A DNA stretch of 64,000 nucleotides, from NCBI GenBank assembly GCA_016234555.1, contig JACRBJ010000049.1, forward strand, positions 1 through 64,000, read 5' to 3'. Under the pieces are notes generated by a model. That model was not told the origin of the DNA and made no database searches. It saw only the letters and a list, made by a program, of their open reading frames with translations. Origin of the DNA: Chloroflexota bacterium. GTDB taxonomy: Bacteria; Chloroflexota; Anaerolineae; Anaerolineales; Villigracilaceae. The first letter of the stretch is position 1. Each line of letters opens with the position of its first letter. Of this stretch, positions 1 to 8,073 are shown piece after piece. The translations under genes and the position numbers were made by a program.

Positions 1-148
1 ACTCTTGGCGTGTGAATACTTTGGCAATGCCTGTTTGGTCAGGCGATATGCAATTTTGGCGACTTTTACATAGCGGCTCTCTCGTTGGTTCATGCCCTTA
101 AATCTACCAGCTCACTCAGATGTTTGCAACAGAGCAACTCCGAAAATA
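1..148. other. left edge, no gene supported
   Basis: One plus-strand frame stays open from base 3 to a TAA at 99-101 (32 codons) and another from base 2 to a TAG near 90. Either could be the 3' end of a gene starting outside the window, but neither tail is recognisable. I see no promoter here. Confidence 0.3.
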
Positions 149-181
149 AAAAGGCTGTGCGAAATCATCACACAGCCTTTT
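149..181 (-). terminator. intrinsic terminator of the first KimA-like cassette
   Basis: An 11-bp perfect stem (AAAAGGCTGTG at 149-159 pairs with 171-181) lies just past the stop codon of the transporter gene. On the minus strand it is followed by a T-rich run (TTTTTATTTT). The same GGCTGTG stem recurs after the second transporter, so the terminator was probably duplicated with the cassette. Confidence 0.85.
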
Positions 182-186
182 GTTGA

Positions 187-2007
187 CTACATTGCATCGT
201 GTGGGACGGGTTCTGTCTGCTTGGGACTACCGCCCAGTTTTGGCTGCGGCTTGTCGAGATATTGTTCCAGCAGCGATGGCGCTTCGGGATGATCCACATG
301 CAGGGCGTGGTCGTAGTCGCCTGCCTCCACTGGCGGGTCAAAGCGGACTGGGCGTCGGACGCCGAAGAGTTCGAAGAATTTTGTGACTCCCATCAACACG
401 GTATAACGATATTCCTGCATTCGGAGTGACTGCCACTCGACGATGGATGCCATCGCACCCTGCACCCGCGCCTTGTCGCGCACGATGCGATGAATCTGTT
501 TTGGATCACGGAAGCCGATTGGCGAGATGAGCATGGCGTTGGCGGCGATGACCAAAACCGCGAAGGAGATCAACACCATCCAGCCGCCCTCCTGCCATTT
601 GCCAGCGATTTGTCCGACGAAGACTATCGCAGCCAGCGCCGCCGCAACCGATGAGGCAAATGCTCCCCAGGCGCGCTTCCTCCCTGTGTAATGTTCAAGA
701 ATGTGTCTGCGAATGGCGAGTCCCATGACCATGATCGGCATGAACACGCCTACGCCATAGAATGGCACGGCGACAGAGGTTTGTCCGCGCACAAGGAGCA
801 TGATGATGATCGTCGCTGCAAAGCCAATCGTCACGGAACGAGTGAAGGTCCCCTGTGCGTTTCGATAGACAATGAATTCGGGGAGTTCACCGATTGCCAC
901 GTCACGCCATTCAGTAGCCTGCAAATCCTGGAACGCAGTCATGGAAGCGGCGGATAGCAATGCCACTGCCAGAATTTGATACACCCAGAACATAATCTCA
1001 CCACCTGGGAATTGAGTAAAGCCAATGTAGGCAAGGTTGCCGACGAGTGTACGCCCCAGCGTGCCATCGAAGACGTTGAATCGGATGGCAAAGAATGAAA
1101 GCATAAAGGTAGTCAGCCCGCCATAGAACAGGAATGAGGTCTGGACGAAACGTCCGATCCCAGCTTTGCCACTGTAGAAATCCCACACTCCCTTGAGTTT
1201 CGGATAATGTTTCTTCCCCCATTTGACGATGCTGGCGTCTTCGTTGATGACAAATTGAATGCCGTTGGACATGGCTTCCAAACCTGTCAGTGCCACCAGT
1301 CCTTTCATGGAAGCGGTCAGCAGGTGGAAAAGCGCCTGAGTAAACGAAACCTGTTTGATGGTTTCCTCCACCGCAACGGCTTTGACTCCATTTACATTGG
1401 CGTAAATCAACCCGCCGACCATGAGCAGGGTCATCAGGACGAAGATACCCAACAGGGTAAAGACGATTTGTGCTGATTCGCCGCGTCCGCGGATGGTGAG
1501 ATACCAGGTGATTGCTGCCAGTATCCCGCCGATGAGGAAGTGCCAGATCCAGTTCGTGCCGTAGAGTCCAAGCACCGAGAGCAACTGGTCGCCGCCCGAA
1601 AGCGCGGAGACGACGATGGTGAAAATGTAATCCTGGATCAAAACCACCGCCACGACCAGACTCAGACCTGGCGTGAGATAACGCATGGATGCGGTGTACG
1701 ATCCGCCGCCTTCGTTGAAAATTCCCAGCGAGTACATGTATAAAAAGCCAAATACAATGTTGGCAACGCTGATGATCGCCGCCGCAATGTAGCCCCATTC
1801 CTGGATGCCGTAGGGGTGAAGGGCGTGCATCATTTCGCCCGTGGCGTAAAAGTAGGATGTGAAGTAATCCACGCCGAATAATGCGATGGCTGCAAGCAAG
1901 CCGATTTGTCCCGCGCCGTGGATGTGGGCGTTTTCCTCCTTTTCAACGGGCGAGGCTTTGTATGCCAGGAAGGCGATTACGATAAGAAGTCCGATGGAAA
2001 ATAGCAT
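187..2007 (-). CDS. KimA-like APC/KUP-family potassium transporter (copy 1)
   Basis: Predicted 606-residue polytopic inner-membrane transporter, probably importing K+ with protons. Stretches match my memory of Bacillus KimA (YdaO) in order: a GGGSYTAS motif near residue 100 followed by a DYIFTIVVS helix, LTGLEAMSNGI near 240, and a late GVGVFMPIM helix; the length also fits (KimA is 607). A soluble C-terminal region of about 100 residues follows the last helices. ATG at 2007 has an AAGG ribosome site about 8 bases upstream. It is last in a unit with a KdpE-like regulator and an unknown protein, and is about 90 percent identical by eye to the copy at 4023-5843. The closeness to kdp genes supports potassium, but amino-acid transport by this superfamily member cannot be excluded. 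Confidence 0.8.
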   Translation of the reverse strand: MLFSIGLLIVIAFLAYKASPVEKEENAHIHGAGQIGLLAAIALFGVDYFTSYFYATGEMMHALHPYGIQEWGYIAAAIISVANIVFGFLYMYSLGIFNEGGGSYTASMRYLTPGLSLVVAVVLIQDYIFTIVVSALSGGDQLLSVLGLYGTNWIWHFLIGGILAAITWYLTIRGRGESAQIVFTLLGIFVLMTLLMVGGLIYANVNGVKAVAVEETIKQVSFTQALFHLLTASMKGLVALTGLEAMSNGIQFVINEDASIVKWGKKHYPKLKGVWDFYSGKAGIGRFVQTSFLFYGGLTTFMLSFFAIRFNVFDGTLGRTLVGNLAYIGFTQFPGGEIMFWVYQILAVALLSAASMTAFQDLQATEWRDVAIGELPEFIVYRNAQGTFTRSVTIGFAATIIIMLLVRGQTSVAVPFYGVGVFMPIMVMGLAIRRHILEHYTGRKRAWGAFASSVAAALAAIVFVGQIAGKWQEGGWMVLISFAVLVIAANAMLISPIGFRDPKQIHRIVRDKARVQGAMASIVEWQSLRMQEYRYTVLMGVTKFFELFGVRRPVRFDPPVEAGDYDHALHVDHPEAPSLLEQYLDKPQPKLGGSPKQTEPVPHDAM

Positions 2008-2029
2008 GTTATTTACCTTCTAAAAATAT

Positions 2030-3082
2030 TTATGATTGAAAAGCCGTTTCGAGCGTTTTCAGTTGGGCAAGCAAATGCCTACGGGTGGACGAGTTCAACC
2101 GCGTGTCCTGCGCCGCCTTGGCTTGTTCGCTGCGTGTGGCTCGGACGACGAAGGCTGGGATGAACATGATGCGCCCCGCAGGGATGATCTCCAGTTCGGA
2201 GGTTTTCATTTCGAGGGATTGGTCGTCGAAATAGGAGAGGGTGATGCTCAGTCCGCGATTCAGGGTTTGATTTTCCACTCGCTCCTTAACCTTGCGAATG
2301 ATTTCCTGCGTCTTGAAATTCGCCAACGCCCGCCCCTGATTCACCAGTTGACCGAGAATCCCGTAGCGCTTTTGCTGATATTCATCACAAGCCATGACAT
2401 AGGGAGCAAACGACAGGGCGCGATGCAGGATCGTCACATACTGCTGCATGGATTTGACATGCGCCTCGGCTTCGTTGGCGGAGCCAATCAGCAGCTTCCC
2501 CTTGTCGTCAAAGGCAACCCACTGCGGCAGGAAGAATTTCCGCGCGGCTGGGACGAAGGGAGTCTGCACTTCGCCGCGTCCGCCTTCGTTTCCATCTTCC
2601 ACGATGGCGTCGCTGGCTTGGGTGATGGCGGACTCGGGCGCATTGTCACCCGTTGGAATGGTCGGGATTTGCTCGTCGCCGTCGGCGCGATAGGCCACCG
2701 TGCGACCCGCTGGCAGCAGGTCGTGAACCATGTGCGTGACCGTCGCGTAGCGCAGCAACCCTGCGCCCGTGGCAATCGCCTGGTCGGTTGACCCTTCCAA
2801 CTCGTTCAGTCGCTGGGTCAATGGTTCGCGCACGTCGCGCTGGAGAAAGCCGCCGACGCTGATTTTTCTCTGCGCTTCGGGGATGGGACTTGTCCCGTTT
2901 TGCCCGACCTGGATGCGGTCCGGGAACGTGAACTGGACTTGCGAAGTTTTGGAGATCAGCGCGTCCGCGATGGACTGCGCCTGACCTTCCAGAAATCGCT
3001 GGACAATGGCTGGCTGGTTCTCGAACAACTTTTTTTGCTGTTCATATTCCTGAGCCAGATGTGGAACTGCTGTATTTATCAT
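2030..3082 (-). CDS. unknown 350-residue soluble protein in the K+ cassette
   Basis: I do not recognise this protein. It has no signal peptide or membrane segment. The N-terminal part (residues 1-60) is helical and charged, an acidic loop near 150-175 is rich in Asp, Glu and Gly, and the C-terminal third is basic with long amphipathic helices. The frame stays open further upstream, but I chose ATG 3082 because AAGGAAA sits just before it and overlaps the stop of the upstream regulator (5-bp gap); longer versions would run backwards into that regulator. It is transcribed between the KdpE-like regulator and the first KimA-like transporter and is absent from the second cassette, suggesting either loss there or insertion here. 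A role in transporter control is only a guess. Confidence 0.75.
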   Translation of the reverse strand: MINTAVPHLAQEYEQQKKLFENQPAIVQRFLEGQAQSIADALISKTSQVQFTFPDRIQVGQNGTSPIPEAQRKISVGGFLQRDVREPLTQRLNELEGSTDQAIATGAGLLRYATVTHMVHDLLPAGRTVAYRADGDEQIPTIPTGDNAPESAITQASDAIVEDGNEGGRGEVQTPFVPAARKFFLPQWVAFDDKGKLLIGSANEAEAHVKSMQQYVTILHRALSFAPYVMACDEYQQKRYGILGQLVNQGRALANFKTQEIIRKVKERVENQTLNRGLSITLSYFDDQSLEMKTSELEIIPAGRIMFIPAFVVRATRSEQAKAAQDTRLNSSTRRHLLAQLKTLETAFQS

Positions 3083-3087
3083 TTTCC

Positions 3088-3786
3088 TTAGGTTTCCTTG
3101 AGCCGATAACCAACCCCTGGCTCGGTGATGATGTACTGCGGCTTCAATGTGTCGGTTTCGATCTTCCGCCGCAGGTTGCTGACGTTGACTCGCAGGAGAT
3201 GGGAGTCCGCTTCGTAGTTTCCGCCCCAAACTTCCTTGATCAATTGATGATGGGTGAGGACTTTCCCCGCGTGGGTCACGAGTATCTTCAAAATGTTGTA
3301 TTCGGTTGGGGTCAGGGTGATAAGGCGGTCCTCGACCCGCACCTCGCGCTTGATGAAATCAATTATCAAGCCGTTGTTCTGGTAGATTGCCGATTCGCTT
3401 TCCGTTTTGTTGGAGTGACGCAAGGCGACTCGAATCCGCGCCAGTAGTTCGCTTGTGCCAAACGGCTTGGTGAGGTAATCGTCCGCGCCCGCGTCGAGCG
3501 CCGCGACCTTGTCCTCTTCGCTGTCCCGAACCGAGATGACGATGACTGGCACATCCGTCCACTCGCGGAGGCGTTGGGTCACTTCCGTGCCGTCCATGTC
3601 GGGCAAGCCCAAATCGAGGATGACCAAATCGGGATGGTTGACCGCCGTCGACTGGATCGCGTCGCCGCCGTTTTCCGCTTCCAAAATGGTGTAACGGTTC
3701 CCCAGTGAGGCGTTCAGGAAACGCCGTATGGGACGTTCATCGTCCACGACAAGGATTTTTAGGGAGGAATCTGGATTAGCTGACAT
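3088..3786 (-). CDS. KdpE-like OmpR/PhoB-family response regulator (copy 1)
   Basis: Two-domain transcription factor of about 232 residues. The receiver domain (10-125) has the acidic pair DD at 15-16, the phosphoacceptor Asp 58 in a LDLGLPDMDG motif, and a TKPFG lysine loop. The winged-helix DNA-binding domain (about 135-230) contains TPTEYNILKIL and a GVGYRL terminus. The sequence follows E. coli KdpE closely (for example DAGADDYL and GKVLTHHQL). A TTG at 3789 precedes ATG 3786; ATG is preferred because GGTGA lies at good spacing. It heads the unit with the 350-residue protein and a KimA-like transporter. Its promoter carries the shared TTG array, so autoregulation is likely. No KdpD sensor kinase is seen nearby. 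Confidence 0.88.
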   Translation of the reverse strand: MSANPDSSLKILVVDDERPIRRFLNASLGNRYTILEAENGGDAIQSTAVNHPDLVILDLGLPDMDGTEVTQRLREWTDVPVIVISVRDSEEDKVAALDAGADDYLTKPFGTSELLARIRVALRHSNKTESESAIYQNNGLIIDFIKREVRVEDRLITLTPTEYNILKILVTHAGKVLTHHQLIKEVWGGNYEADSHLLRVNVSNLRRKIETDTLKPQYIITEPGVGYRLKET

Positions 3787-3822
3787 CAATTCACCATAAA
3801 GAAAATACCAAGAACACCCAAC

Positions 3823-3887
3823 ATTCTATTGTTGGGTGTGTCAATTTAGGCGCAAGAAATACCCCCTGCACGCCAAGAAAGTGTCAA
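3823..3887 (-). promoter_or_regulatory. promoter with KdpE-type TTG array, regulator copy 1
   Basis: Read on the minus strand, TTG half-sites begin at 3887, 3876, 3855 and 3844, giving spacings of 11, 21 and 11 bp. The last begins 16 bp upstream of a -10 box TAGAAT (3828-3823), and the usual -35 position falls between half-sites three and four. The same spacing occurs at three other promoters of the island. Direct repeats at about one helical turn overlapping the -35 region are typical of PhoB/OmpR-family activators. An 8-bp inverted repeat (CACCCAAC with GTTGGGTG) flanks the -10 box at 3815-3838. Confidence 0.75.
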
Positions 3888-3904
3888 TAAAAAAGGGGAG
3901 GTGT

Positions 3905-3942
3905 TAAAGCAAAAGGCTGTGTGATTTGACTTCACACAGCCT
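3905..3942 (-). terminator. intrinsic terminator of the second KimA-like cassette
   Basis: The perfect 11-bp stem AGGCTGTGTGA (3914-3924) pairs with 3932-3942 around a 7-base loop and is followed on the minus strand by TTTTGCTTT. It lies about 80 bases past the stop at 4023 and separates the two transporter cassettes. Confidence 0.85.
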
Positions 3943-3954
3943 CTCCGAATTACT

Positions 3955-4007
3955 CTGGAGTCGGACAGCTTGCTGTCCCAACTCATCAGCGAGCTGATGG
4001 ATTCCAG
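3955..4007. repeat. two-hairpin intergenic repeat (REP-like)
   Basis: Two small perfect hairpins lie side by side: GGACAGC-TT-GCTGTCC (3963-3978) and CATCAGC-GA-GCTGATG (3984-3999), framed by CTGGAG and ATTCCAG. Similar twin-hairpin elements framed by TGGACTC or TGGAGTC sit in the kdpA-kdpB gap and in the kinase-regulator gap near 57.8 kb. Confidence 0.6.
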
Positions 4008-4022
4008 AAGCCAGCCAGACCA

Positions 4023-5843
4023 TCAATCCGCATTGTGAGGGACAGGTGTTGTTTGCTTTGGACTGCCACCCAGTTTTGGCTGCGGCTTGTCGAGATATTG
4101 ATCCAGCAGTGAAGGCGCTTCGGGGTGATCCACGTGCAGGGCGTGGTCGTAGTCGCCAGCCGCAACTGGCGGGTCGAAGCGGACTGGGCGTCGGACGCCG
4201 AGCACCCCAAAGAAGTTGGTCACAGCCATCAGCACCGAGTAACGGTATTCCTGCATCTTGAGCGATTGCCATTCGACGATGGATGCCATTGCGCCCTGCA
4301 CGCGCGCCTTTTCGCGCACAATGCGGTGGATTTGTTTGGGGTCGCGATGTCCGCTGGGTGAGATGAGCATGGCATTGGCGGCAATCACGAGAACGCTGAA
4401 CGAAATCAGCACCATCCAGCCGCCTTCCTCCCATTTGCCCACGATCTGCCCGACAAAAACAATCGCAGCCAGCGCCGCCGCAATGGTAGCCGCGATGGAA
4501 CCCCATTTGCGTTTGCTGCCTGTGTAATGTTCGAGGATGTGCCTGCGGACAGCCAATCCCATCATCATGATGGGCATGAACACGCCCACCCCATAGAACG
4601 GAACCGCCACCGATGTCTTTCCGCGCACCAGCAACATGAGAATGATTGTGATGAAGAAGCCAATCGTCACCGAGCGGGTAAAGGTTCCTTGCTCGTTGCG
4701 ATAGACGATGAATTCGGGGAACTCGCCGATTGCCACGTCACGCCAGCCAGTAGCTTGCAAATCCTGGAATGCGGTCATGGACGCGGCAGCGAGCAACGCC
4801 ACGGCGAGGATTTGATACACCCAGAACATGATCTCACCGCCTGGGAATTGAGTAAAGCCAATGTAGGCGAGGTTGCCAACGAGGGTACGTCCCAGCGTGC
4901 CGTCGAAGACATTGAAGCGGATGGCGAAGAAGGTCAACATGAAAGTGGTCAAGCCGCCGTAGAATAGAAACGAGGTCTGGACAAAGCGCCCGATGCCAGC
5001 CTTGCCGCTGTAGAATTCCCATATCCCCTTGAGTTTTGGAAGATGCTTCTTGCCCCACTTCACGATGTTTGCATCTTCGTTGATGACAAATTGGATGCCG
5101 TTGGACATGGCTTCCAGACCCGTCAACGCAACCAGCCCTTTCATGGAAGCGGTCAAAAGATGGAAGAGTGCCTGACTAAACGATACCTGCTTGATGGTTT
5201 CCTCAACTTCCACGGCCTTGACCCCGCTTACATTGGCGTAGATCAACCCGCCGACCATGAGCAGGGTCATCATGACAAAGATGCCGAGGAGGGTAAAGAC
5301 AACCCGCGCCGACTCGCCGCGTCCGCGGATGGTGAGATACCAGGTGATGACTGCCAGCGTCCCGCCGATCAGGAAGTGCCAAATCCAGTTTGTGCCGTAC
5401 AGTCCAAGTACCGAGAGCAACTGGTCACCGCCCGAAAGCGCGGAAACAACGACAGTGAATATATAGTCTTGAATTAATACGATTGCCACGACTAGACTCA
5501 ATCCAGGGGTCAGATAGCGCATGGACGCAGTGTACGAACCGCCACCTTCGTTGAAAATTCCAAGCGAATACATGTAAAGCGCGCCAAAAACAACATTGGC
5601 GATACTGATGATTGCTGCTGCCGCGTATCCCCACTCCTGAATGCCGTAGGGATGGAGGGCGTGCATCATTTCGCCAGTGGCGTAGAAATAGGATGTGAAA
5701 TAGTCCACGCCGAACAGGGCGAGCGCGGCGAGCAAGCCGATCTGTCCCGCGCCATGAACGTGCGCATCCTCCTCCTTTTCAACGGGTGAGGCTTTGTATG
5801 CCAGGAAGGCGATTACGATAAGAAGTCCGATGGAAAATAACAT
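4023..5843 (-). CDS. KimA-like APC/KUP-family potassium transporter (copy 2)
   Basis: Predicted 606-residue membrane transporter, the same length as the copy at 187-2007 and nearly identical to it, with the GGGSYTAS motif, the LTGLEAMSNG helix and the GVGVFMPIM helix all conserved. Differences concentrate in the middle loop and the soluble C-terminal tail. ATG 5843 has AAAGG about 9 bases upstream. It directly follows a KdpE-like regulator (29-bp gap), and the 350-residue protein of the first cassette is missing. The high identity of both regulator and transporter indicates a fairly recent tandem duplication. Potassium as substrate is inferred from KimA resemblance and the kdp neighbourhood. 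Confidence 0.8.
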   Translation of the reverse strand: MLFSIGLLIVIAFLAYKASPVEKEEDAHVHGAGQIGLLAALALFGVDYFTSYFYATGEMMHALHPYGIQEWGYAAAAIISIANVVFGALYMYSLGIFNEGGGSYTASMRYLTPGLSLVVAIVLIQDYIFTVVVSALSGGDQLLSVLGLYGTNWIWHFLIGGTLAVITWYLTIRGRGESARVVFTLLGIFVMMTLLMVGGLIYANVSGVKAVEVEETIKQVSFSQALFHLLTASMKGLVALTGLEAMSNGIQFVINEDANIVKWGKKHLPKLKGIWEFYSGKAGIGRFVQTSFLFYGGLTTFMLTFFAIRFNVFDGTLGRTLVGNLAYIGFTQFPGGEIMFWVYQILAVALLAAASMTAFQDLQATGWRDVAIGEFPEFIVYRNEQGTFTRSVTIGFFITIILMLLVRGKTSVAVPFYGVGVFMPIMMMGLAVRRHILEHYTGSKRKWGSIAATIAAALAAIVFVGQIVGKWEEGGWMVLISFSVLVIAANAMLISPSGHRDPKQIHRIVREKARVQGAMASIVEWQSLKMQEYRYSVLMAVTNFFGVLGVRRPVRFDPPVAAGDYDHALHVDHPEAPSLLDQYLDKPQPKLGGSPKQTTPVPHNAD

Positions 5844-5872
5844 GTTTGTTTACCTTTTGTTGTCGTGATGTT

Positions 5873-6571
5873 TTAGAGTTCTCTGAGGCGATAACCGACG
5901 CCAGGTTCGGTGACGATCTGTCGCGGCTTCAACTGATCGTTTTCGATCTTTCGCCGCAGGTTGCTGATGTTGACCCGCAGGAGATGGGAATCCGCTTCGT
6001 AGTTTCCGCCCCAGACCTCCCTGATCAACTGCTGGTGGGTGAGGACTTTCCCTGCGTGGTAGATGAGTATCTTCAGGATGTTGTATTCGGTGGGGGTGAG
6101 GGTTACGGGGCTGTTATTGATCCGCACCTCGCGCTTCACGAAATCAACGAGCAGCCCTTCGTTTTGATAAACTGCGGATTCCGTTTCAGCTTTGTTAGAA
6201 CGGCGCAAGGCAACCCGAATACGCGCCAGTAGTTCGCTCGTGCTGAAGGGTTTGACGAGGTAATCGTCCGCGCCCGCGTCGAAGGCGGCAATCTTGTCGT
6301 CTTCGCCTTCCCGAACCGAGATGACGATGACGGGGACATCCGTCCACTCGCGCAGACGTCGGGTGACTTCCGTGCCGTCCATATCGGGCAAGCCCAAATC
6401 GAGAATGATCACATCGGGATTGTGGACAGCTGCAGACTGAATCGCGTCCCCGCCGTTTTCCGCCTCCAAAACCGTGTAGCGGTTTGTGAGGGAGGCATTC
6501 AGGAAACGCCGTATGGGACGTTCATCGTCCACGACGAGGATTTTCAGGGAGGAAACAGGAAAGGTTGACAT
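5873..6571 (-). CDS. KdpE-like OmpR/PhoB-family response regulator (copy 2)
   Basis: Receiver plus winged-helix regulator, paralogous to the protein at 3088-3786. It keeps the DD pair, the phosphoacceptor Asp in LDLGLPDMDG, the lysine loop VKPFS and the C-terminal GVGYRL. A TTG at 6574 precedes ATG 6571; the ribosome site is weak for both. It is followed by the second KimA-like transporter. Its promoter has the conserved 11-21-11 TTG array, and further TTG triplets at 6596, 6585 and 6574 continue the 11-bp phase to the start codon, which could allow negative autoregulation. The cognate sensor is not in the window. Confidence 0.87.
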   Translation of the reverse strand: MSTFPVSSLKILVVDDERPIRRFLNASLTNRYTVLEAENGGDAIQSAAVHNPDVIILDLGLPDMDGTEVTRRLREWTDVPVIVISVREGEDDKIAAFDAGADDYLVKPFSTSELLARIRVALRRSNKAETESAVYQNEGLLVDFVKREVRINNSPVTLTPTEYNILKILIYHAGKVLTHQQLIREVWGGNYEADSHLLRVNISNLRRKIENDQLKPRQIVTEPGVGYRLREL

Positions 6572-6606
6572 CAATACGCCATCAAGAAAATATCAAGACG
6601 CTCAAT

Positions 6607-6671
6607 ATTCTATAGTTGGGCGTGTCAATTTAGGCGCAAGAAATGCCCCCTTCGCGTCAAGAAAGTGTCAA
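6607..6671 (-). promoter_or_regulatory. promoter with KdpE-type TTG array, regulator copy 2
   Basis: Minus-strand TTG half-sites begin at 6671, 6660, 6639 and 6628 (11-21-11 bp), with the -10 box TAGAAT at 6612-6607, 16 bp after the start of the last half-site. Spacing matches the copy-1 promoter exactly. The inverted repeat around the -10 box is kept with changes (CGCTCAA with TTGGGCG). Confidence 0.75.
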
Positions 6672-6705
6672 GATGATTTTTTGGGATATTTTGGGGGGAT
6701 TGGCT

Positions 6706-6742
6706 CCCCGCCGCCGTCTTTTTGCTAGGGACGGCAGCGGGG
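6706..6742. repeat. GC-rich hairpin downstream of the small membrane gene
   Basis: CCCCGCCGCCGTC (6706-6718) pairs with GACGGCAGCGGGG (6730-6742) with a single mismatch around an 11-base loop. There is no T run on either strand, so it is not a standard intrinsic terminator; it may be a repeat or an RNA-stabilising hairpin after the gene at 6776-6940. Confidence 0.5.
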
Positions 6743-6775
6743 CAGTTAGGAGGACGTCATTGAGTCAGGACGACG

Positions 6776-6940
6776 TCACTGGGTCAACCAGGATTTGTAG
6801 AGAAAAAAGGCATTTGCCCAGATAAGCAAAAACAGCATTAAAAGCTGGCGTTGAAAAGCGCTTACATTCAAGAGCGATGCGCCGACAATTCCCACCAATG
6901 GCGAATAGGTTATGACCTGTTCAAGGACTTTTTTCTTCAT
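6776..6940 (-). CDS. 54-residue membrane microprotein in the K+ island
   Basis: A 55-codon frame beginning with ATG 6940 after an AAGGAAC ribosome site. The product has a short basic N-terminus (MKKK), a moderately hydrophobic segment at about 11-29 and a strongly hydrophobic one at 32-50, ending WLTQ. I do not recognise a family. It lies between kdpC and the second regulator, and the promoter just upstream carries the same TTG array as kdp and the two regulators. That placement supports a real gene and suggests a small accessory or signalling protein for potassium transport. A near-duplicate 15-base sequence (GACGTCA...GTCA) at 6753 and 6772 overlaps its stop. Confidence 0.65.
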   Translation of the reverse strand: MKKKVLEQVITYSPLVGIVGASLLNVSAFQRQLLMLFLLIWANAFFLYKSWLTQ

Positions 6941-7043
6941 GCCTTGTTCCTTTTTGACTGTCTTGCCGCTTGCGCAATACTCGTGGGACGCTGAACAATT
7001 AGGTTGTCAGCGCCCCACTTTCATATGAGTATCGACATATGGA

Positions 7044-7108
7044 AGTTTATTCAGTTGTCTGTCAAAAAGGGGACAAGAAATAAACGAATCAGGTCAAGAT
7101 GTTGTCAA
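7044..7108 (-). promoter_or_regulatory. promoter with KdpE-type TTG array upstream of the 54-residue gene
   Basis: TTG half-sites start at 7108, 7097, 7076 and 7065 on the minus strand (11-21-11 bp) and the -10 box TAAACT is at 7049-7044. The first half-site overlaps the kdpC stop codon. The part from the third half-site onward is shared with the kdp promoter as a 17-base identity (CTTGTCCCCTTTTTGAC). Confidence 0.7.
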
Positions 7109-7677
7109 GGGACAGAGACATACCCATCCAGCGCCAGATTGAGTTCCAGGACGTTGACTCGCGGCTCGCCGAGGAATCCGAACTGACGACCTTCGGTGTA
7201 TTTTTCGACGAGGGATGTGACTTCCGCTTCGCTCCACCCGCGAGCGGATGCCACGCGACTGACTTGATACAACGCGGCAGCGACGCTGATGTGCGGGTCG
7301 AGTCCGCTTCCCGAAGCAGTGACCAGGTCAACGGGAATCGGGAGCGTATTGTCAGGGTCTGCCGCTTTGAGGGCGTCCATCCGCGCTTGGACAGCTTCCT
7401 CCAACGCTGGATTCATCGGTCCGTAGTTGGAACCAGATGAAGCGGCGGCGTTGTACCCAGCTGCGGATGGGCGTTCCCAAAAATATTTCGGGTCGTCGAA
7501 CTGCTGACCGATGAGCTCCGAACCGACAGTCTTTCCGTCTACGACGATGACGCTGCCGTTGGCTTGATGCGGGAAGGCGACCTGGGCAATGCCTGTCACC
7601 GCCAGCGGATAGATGACGCCAGTGATGACGGTAAATGCCAGAAGCATGATAAAAGCGGGGCGTATTTGTGAAATCAT
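7105..7677 (-). CDS. kdpC: KdpC, chaperone-like subunit of the K+-transporting ATPase
   Basis: 190 residues, the usual KdpC length. An N-terminal membrane helix (about 8-30) is followed by an extracytoplasmic domain with the family features [23 protein letters not shown] and [14 protein letters not shown]. KdpC stabilises nucleotide binding by KdpB and is needed for the KdpFABC complex. ATG 7677 follows AAGGA by 6 bases and lies 2 bp after the stop of the unknown gene at 7680-8063, so translation may be coupled. It is the last gene of the operon. Confidence 0.95.
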   Translation of the reverse strand: MISQIRPAFIMLLAFTVITGVIYPLAVTGIAQVAFPHQANGSVIVVDGKTVGSELIGQQFDDPKYFWERPSAAGYNAAASSGSNYGPMNPALEEAVQARMDALKAADPDNTLPIPVDLVTASGSGLDPHISVAAALYQVSRVASARGWSEAEVTSLVEKYTEGRQFGFLGEPRVNVLELNLALDGYVSVP

Positions 7678-7679
7678 TT

Positions 7680-8063
7680 TTATTCCTTATTTAATTTCTG
7701 CGAGACTTCCTCCATTGGAAGGAACTCCGCATCGATGATGTCCATTTCAAACGTGTTGTCGAGCAGACCCTTGACTTCGGAGTTGGGCAAGTGGAACAAC
7801 GGTTGGGTTCTTCTTCCATTTGGCGGAGTTTGCACAAAGGTAATGATTACTGGATGTTGTGCGTCTTCCGCTTTTCCCATGGCGGCTTGATTGGCTTTCA
7901 GCCACAGATGAACCAGCCAGTACACAAACAGGAGGATTCCAATCTGCGCGATCTGATGTCCGTGTGTGGAGAGATCGAGGCGGAAATCCACCATGAACAA
8001 GCCGATAAGCAGCGGAAGGGTGAGATAAAGCTGCCACCATTTGGGACGAACATCTTGACGCAT
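7680..8063 (-). CDS. unknown two-helix membrane protein inserted between kdpB and kdpC
   Basis: About 127 residues from ATG 8063, which has an AGGAG site and begins 10 bases after the kdpB stop. Two hydrophobic segments (about 11-30 and 38-56) precede a soluble C-terminal half with a hydrophilic, proline-containing stretch and an acidic end. It is not KdpC, KdpF or any Kdp subunit I know, and it has no DNA-binding or kinase signature. kdpB and kdpC are normally adjacent, so an extra gene tightly packed between them on both sides probably makes a protein acting with the pump. Function unknown. Confidence 0.8.
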   Translation of the reverse strand: MRQDVRPKWWQLYLTLPLLIGLFMVDFRLDLSTHGHQIAQIGILLFVYWLVHLWLKANQAAMGKAEDAQHPVIITFVQTPPNGRRTQPLFHLPNSEVKGLLDNTFEMDIIDAEFLPMEEVSQKLNKE

Positions 8064-8073
8064 AATAAGTCTC

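Noticed and set aside
998..1798. Long frames antisense to the KimA-like genes (for example 998-1798 and 3904-4506)
   Set aside because: They are shadows in codon-phase of the real genes, with Arg/His-rich improbable compositions and no ribosome sites.
3815..3838. RNA hairpin in the regulator leader
   Set aside because: The inverted repeat surrounds the predicted -10 box, so most of it would not be transcribed; it is better read as a DNA element.
3790..3900. c-di-AMP (ydaO) riboswitch upstream of the KimA-like cassette
   Set aside because: KimA in Bacillus has one, but the leader here is too short after the predicted transcription start (about 30 bases) and shows no ydaO-like motifs.
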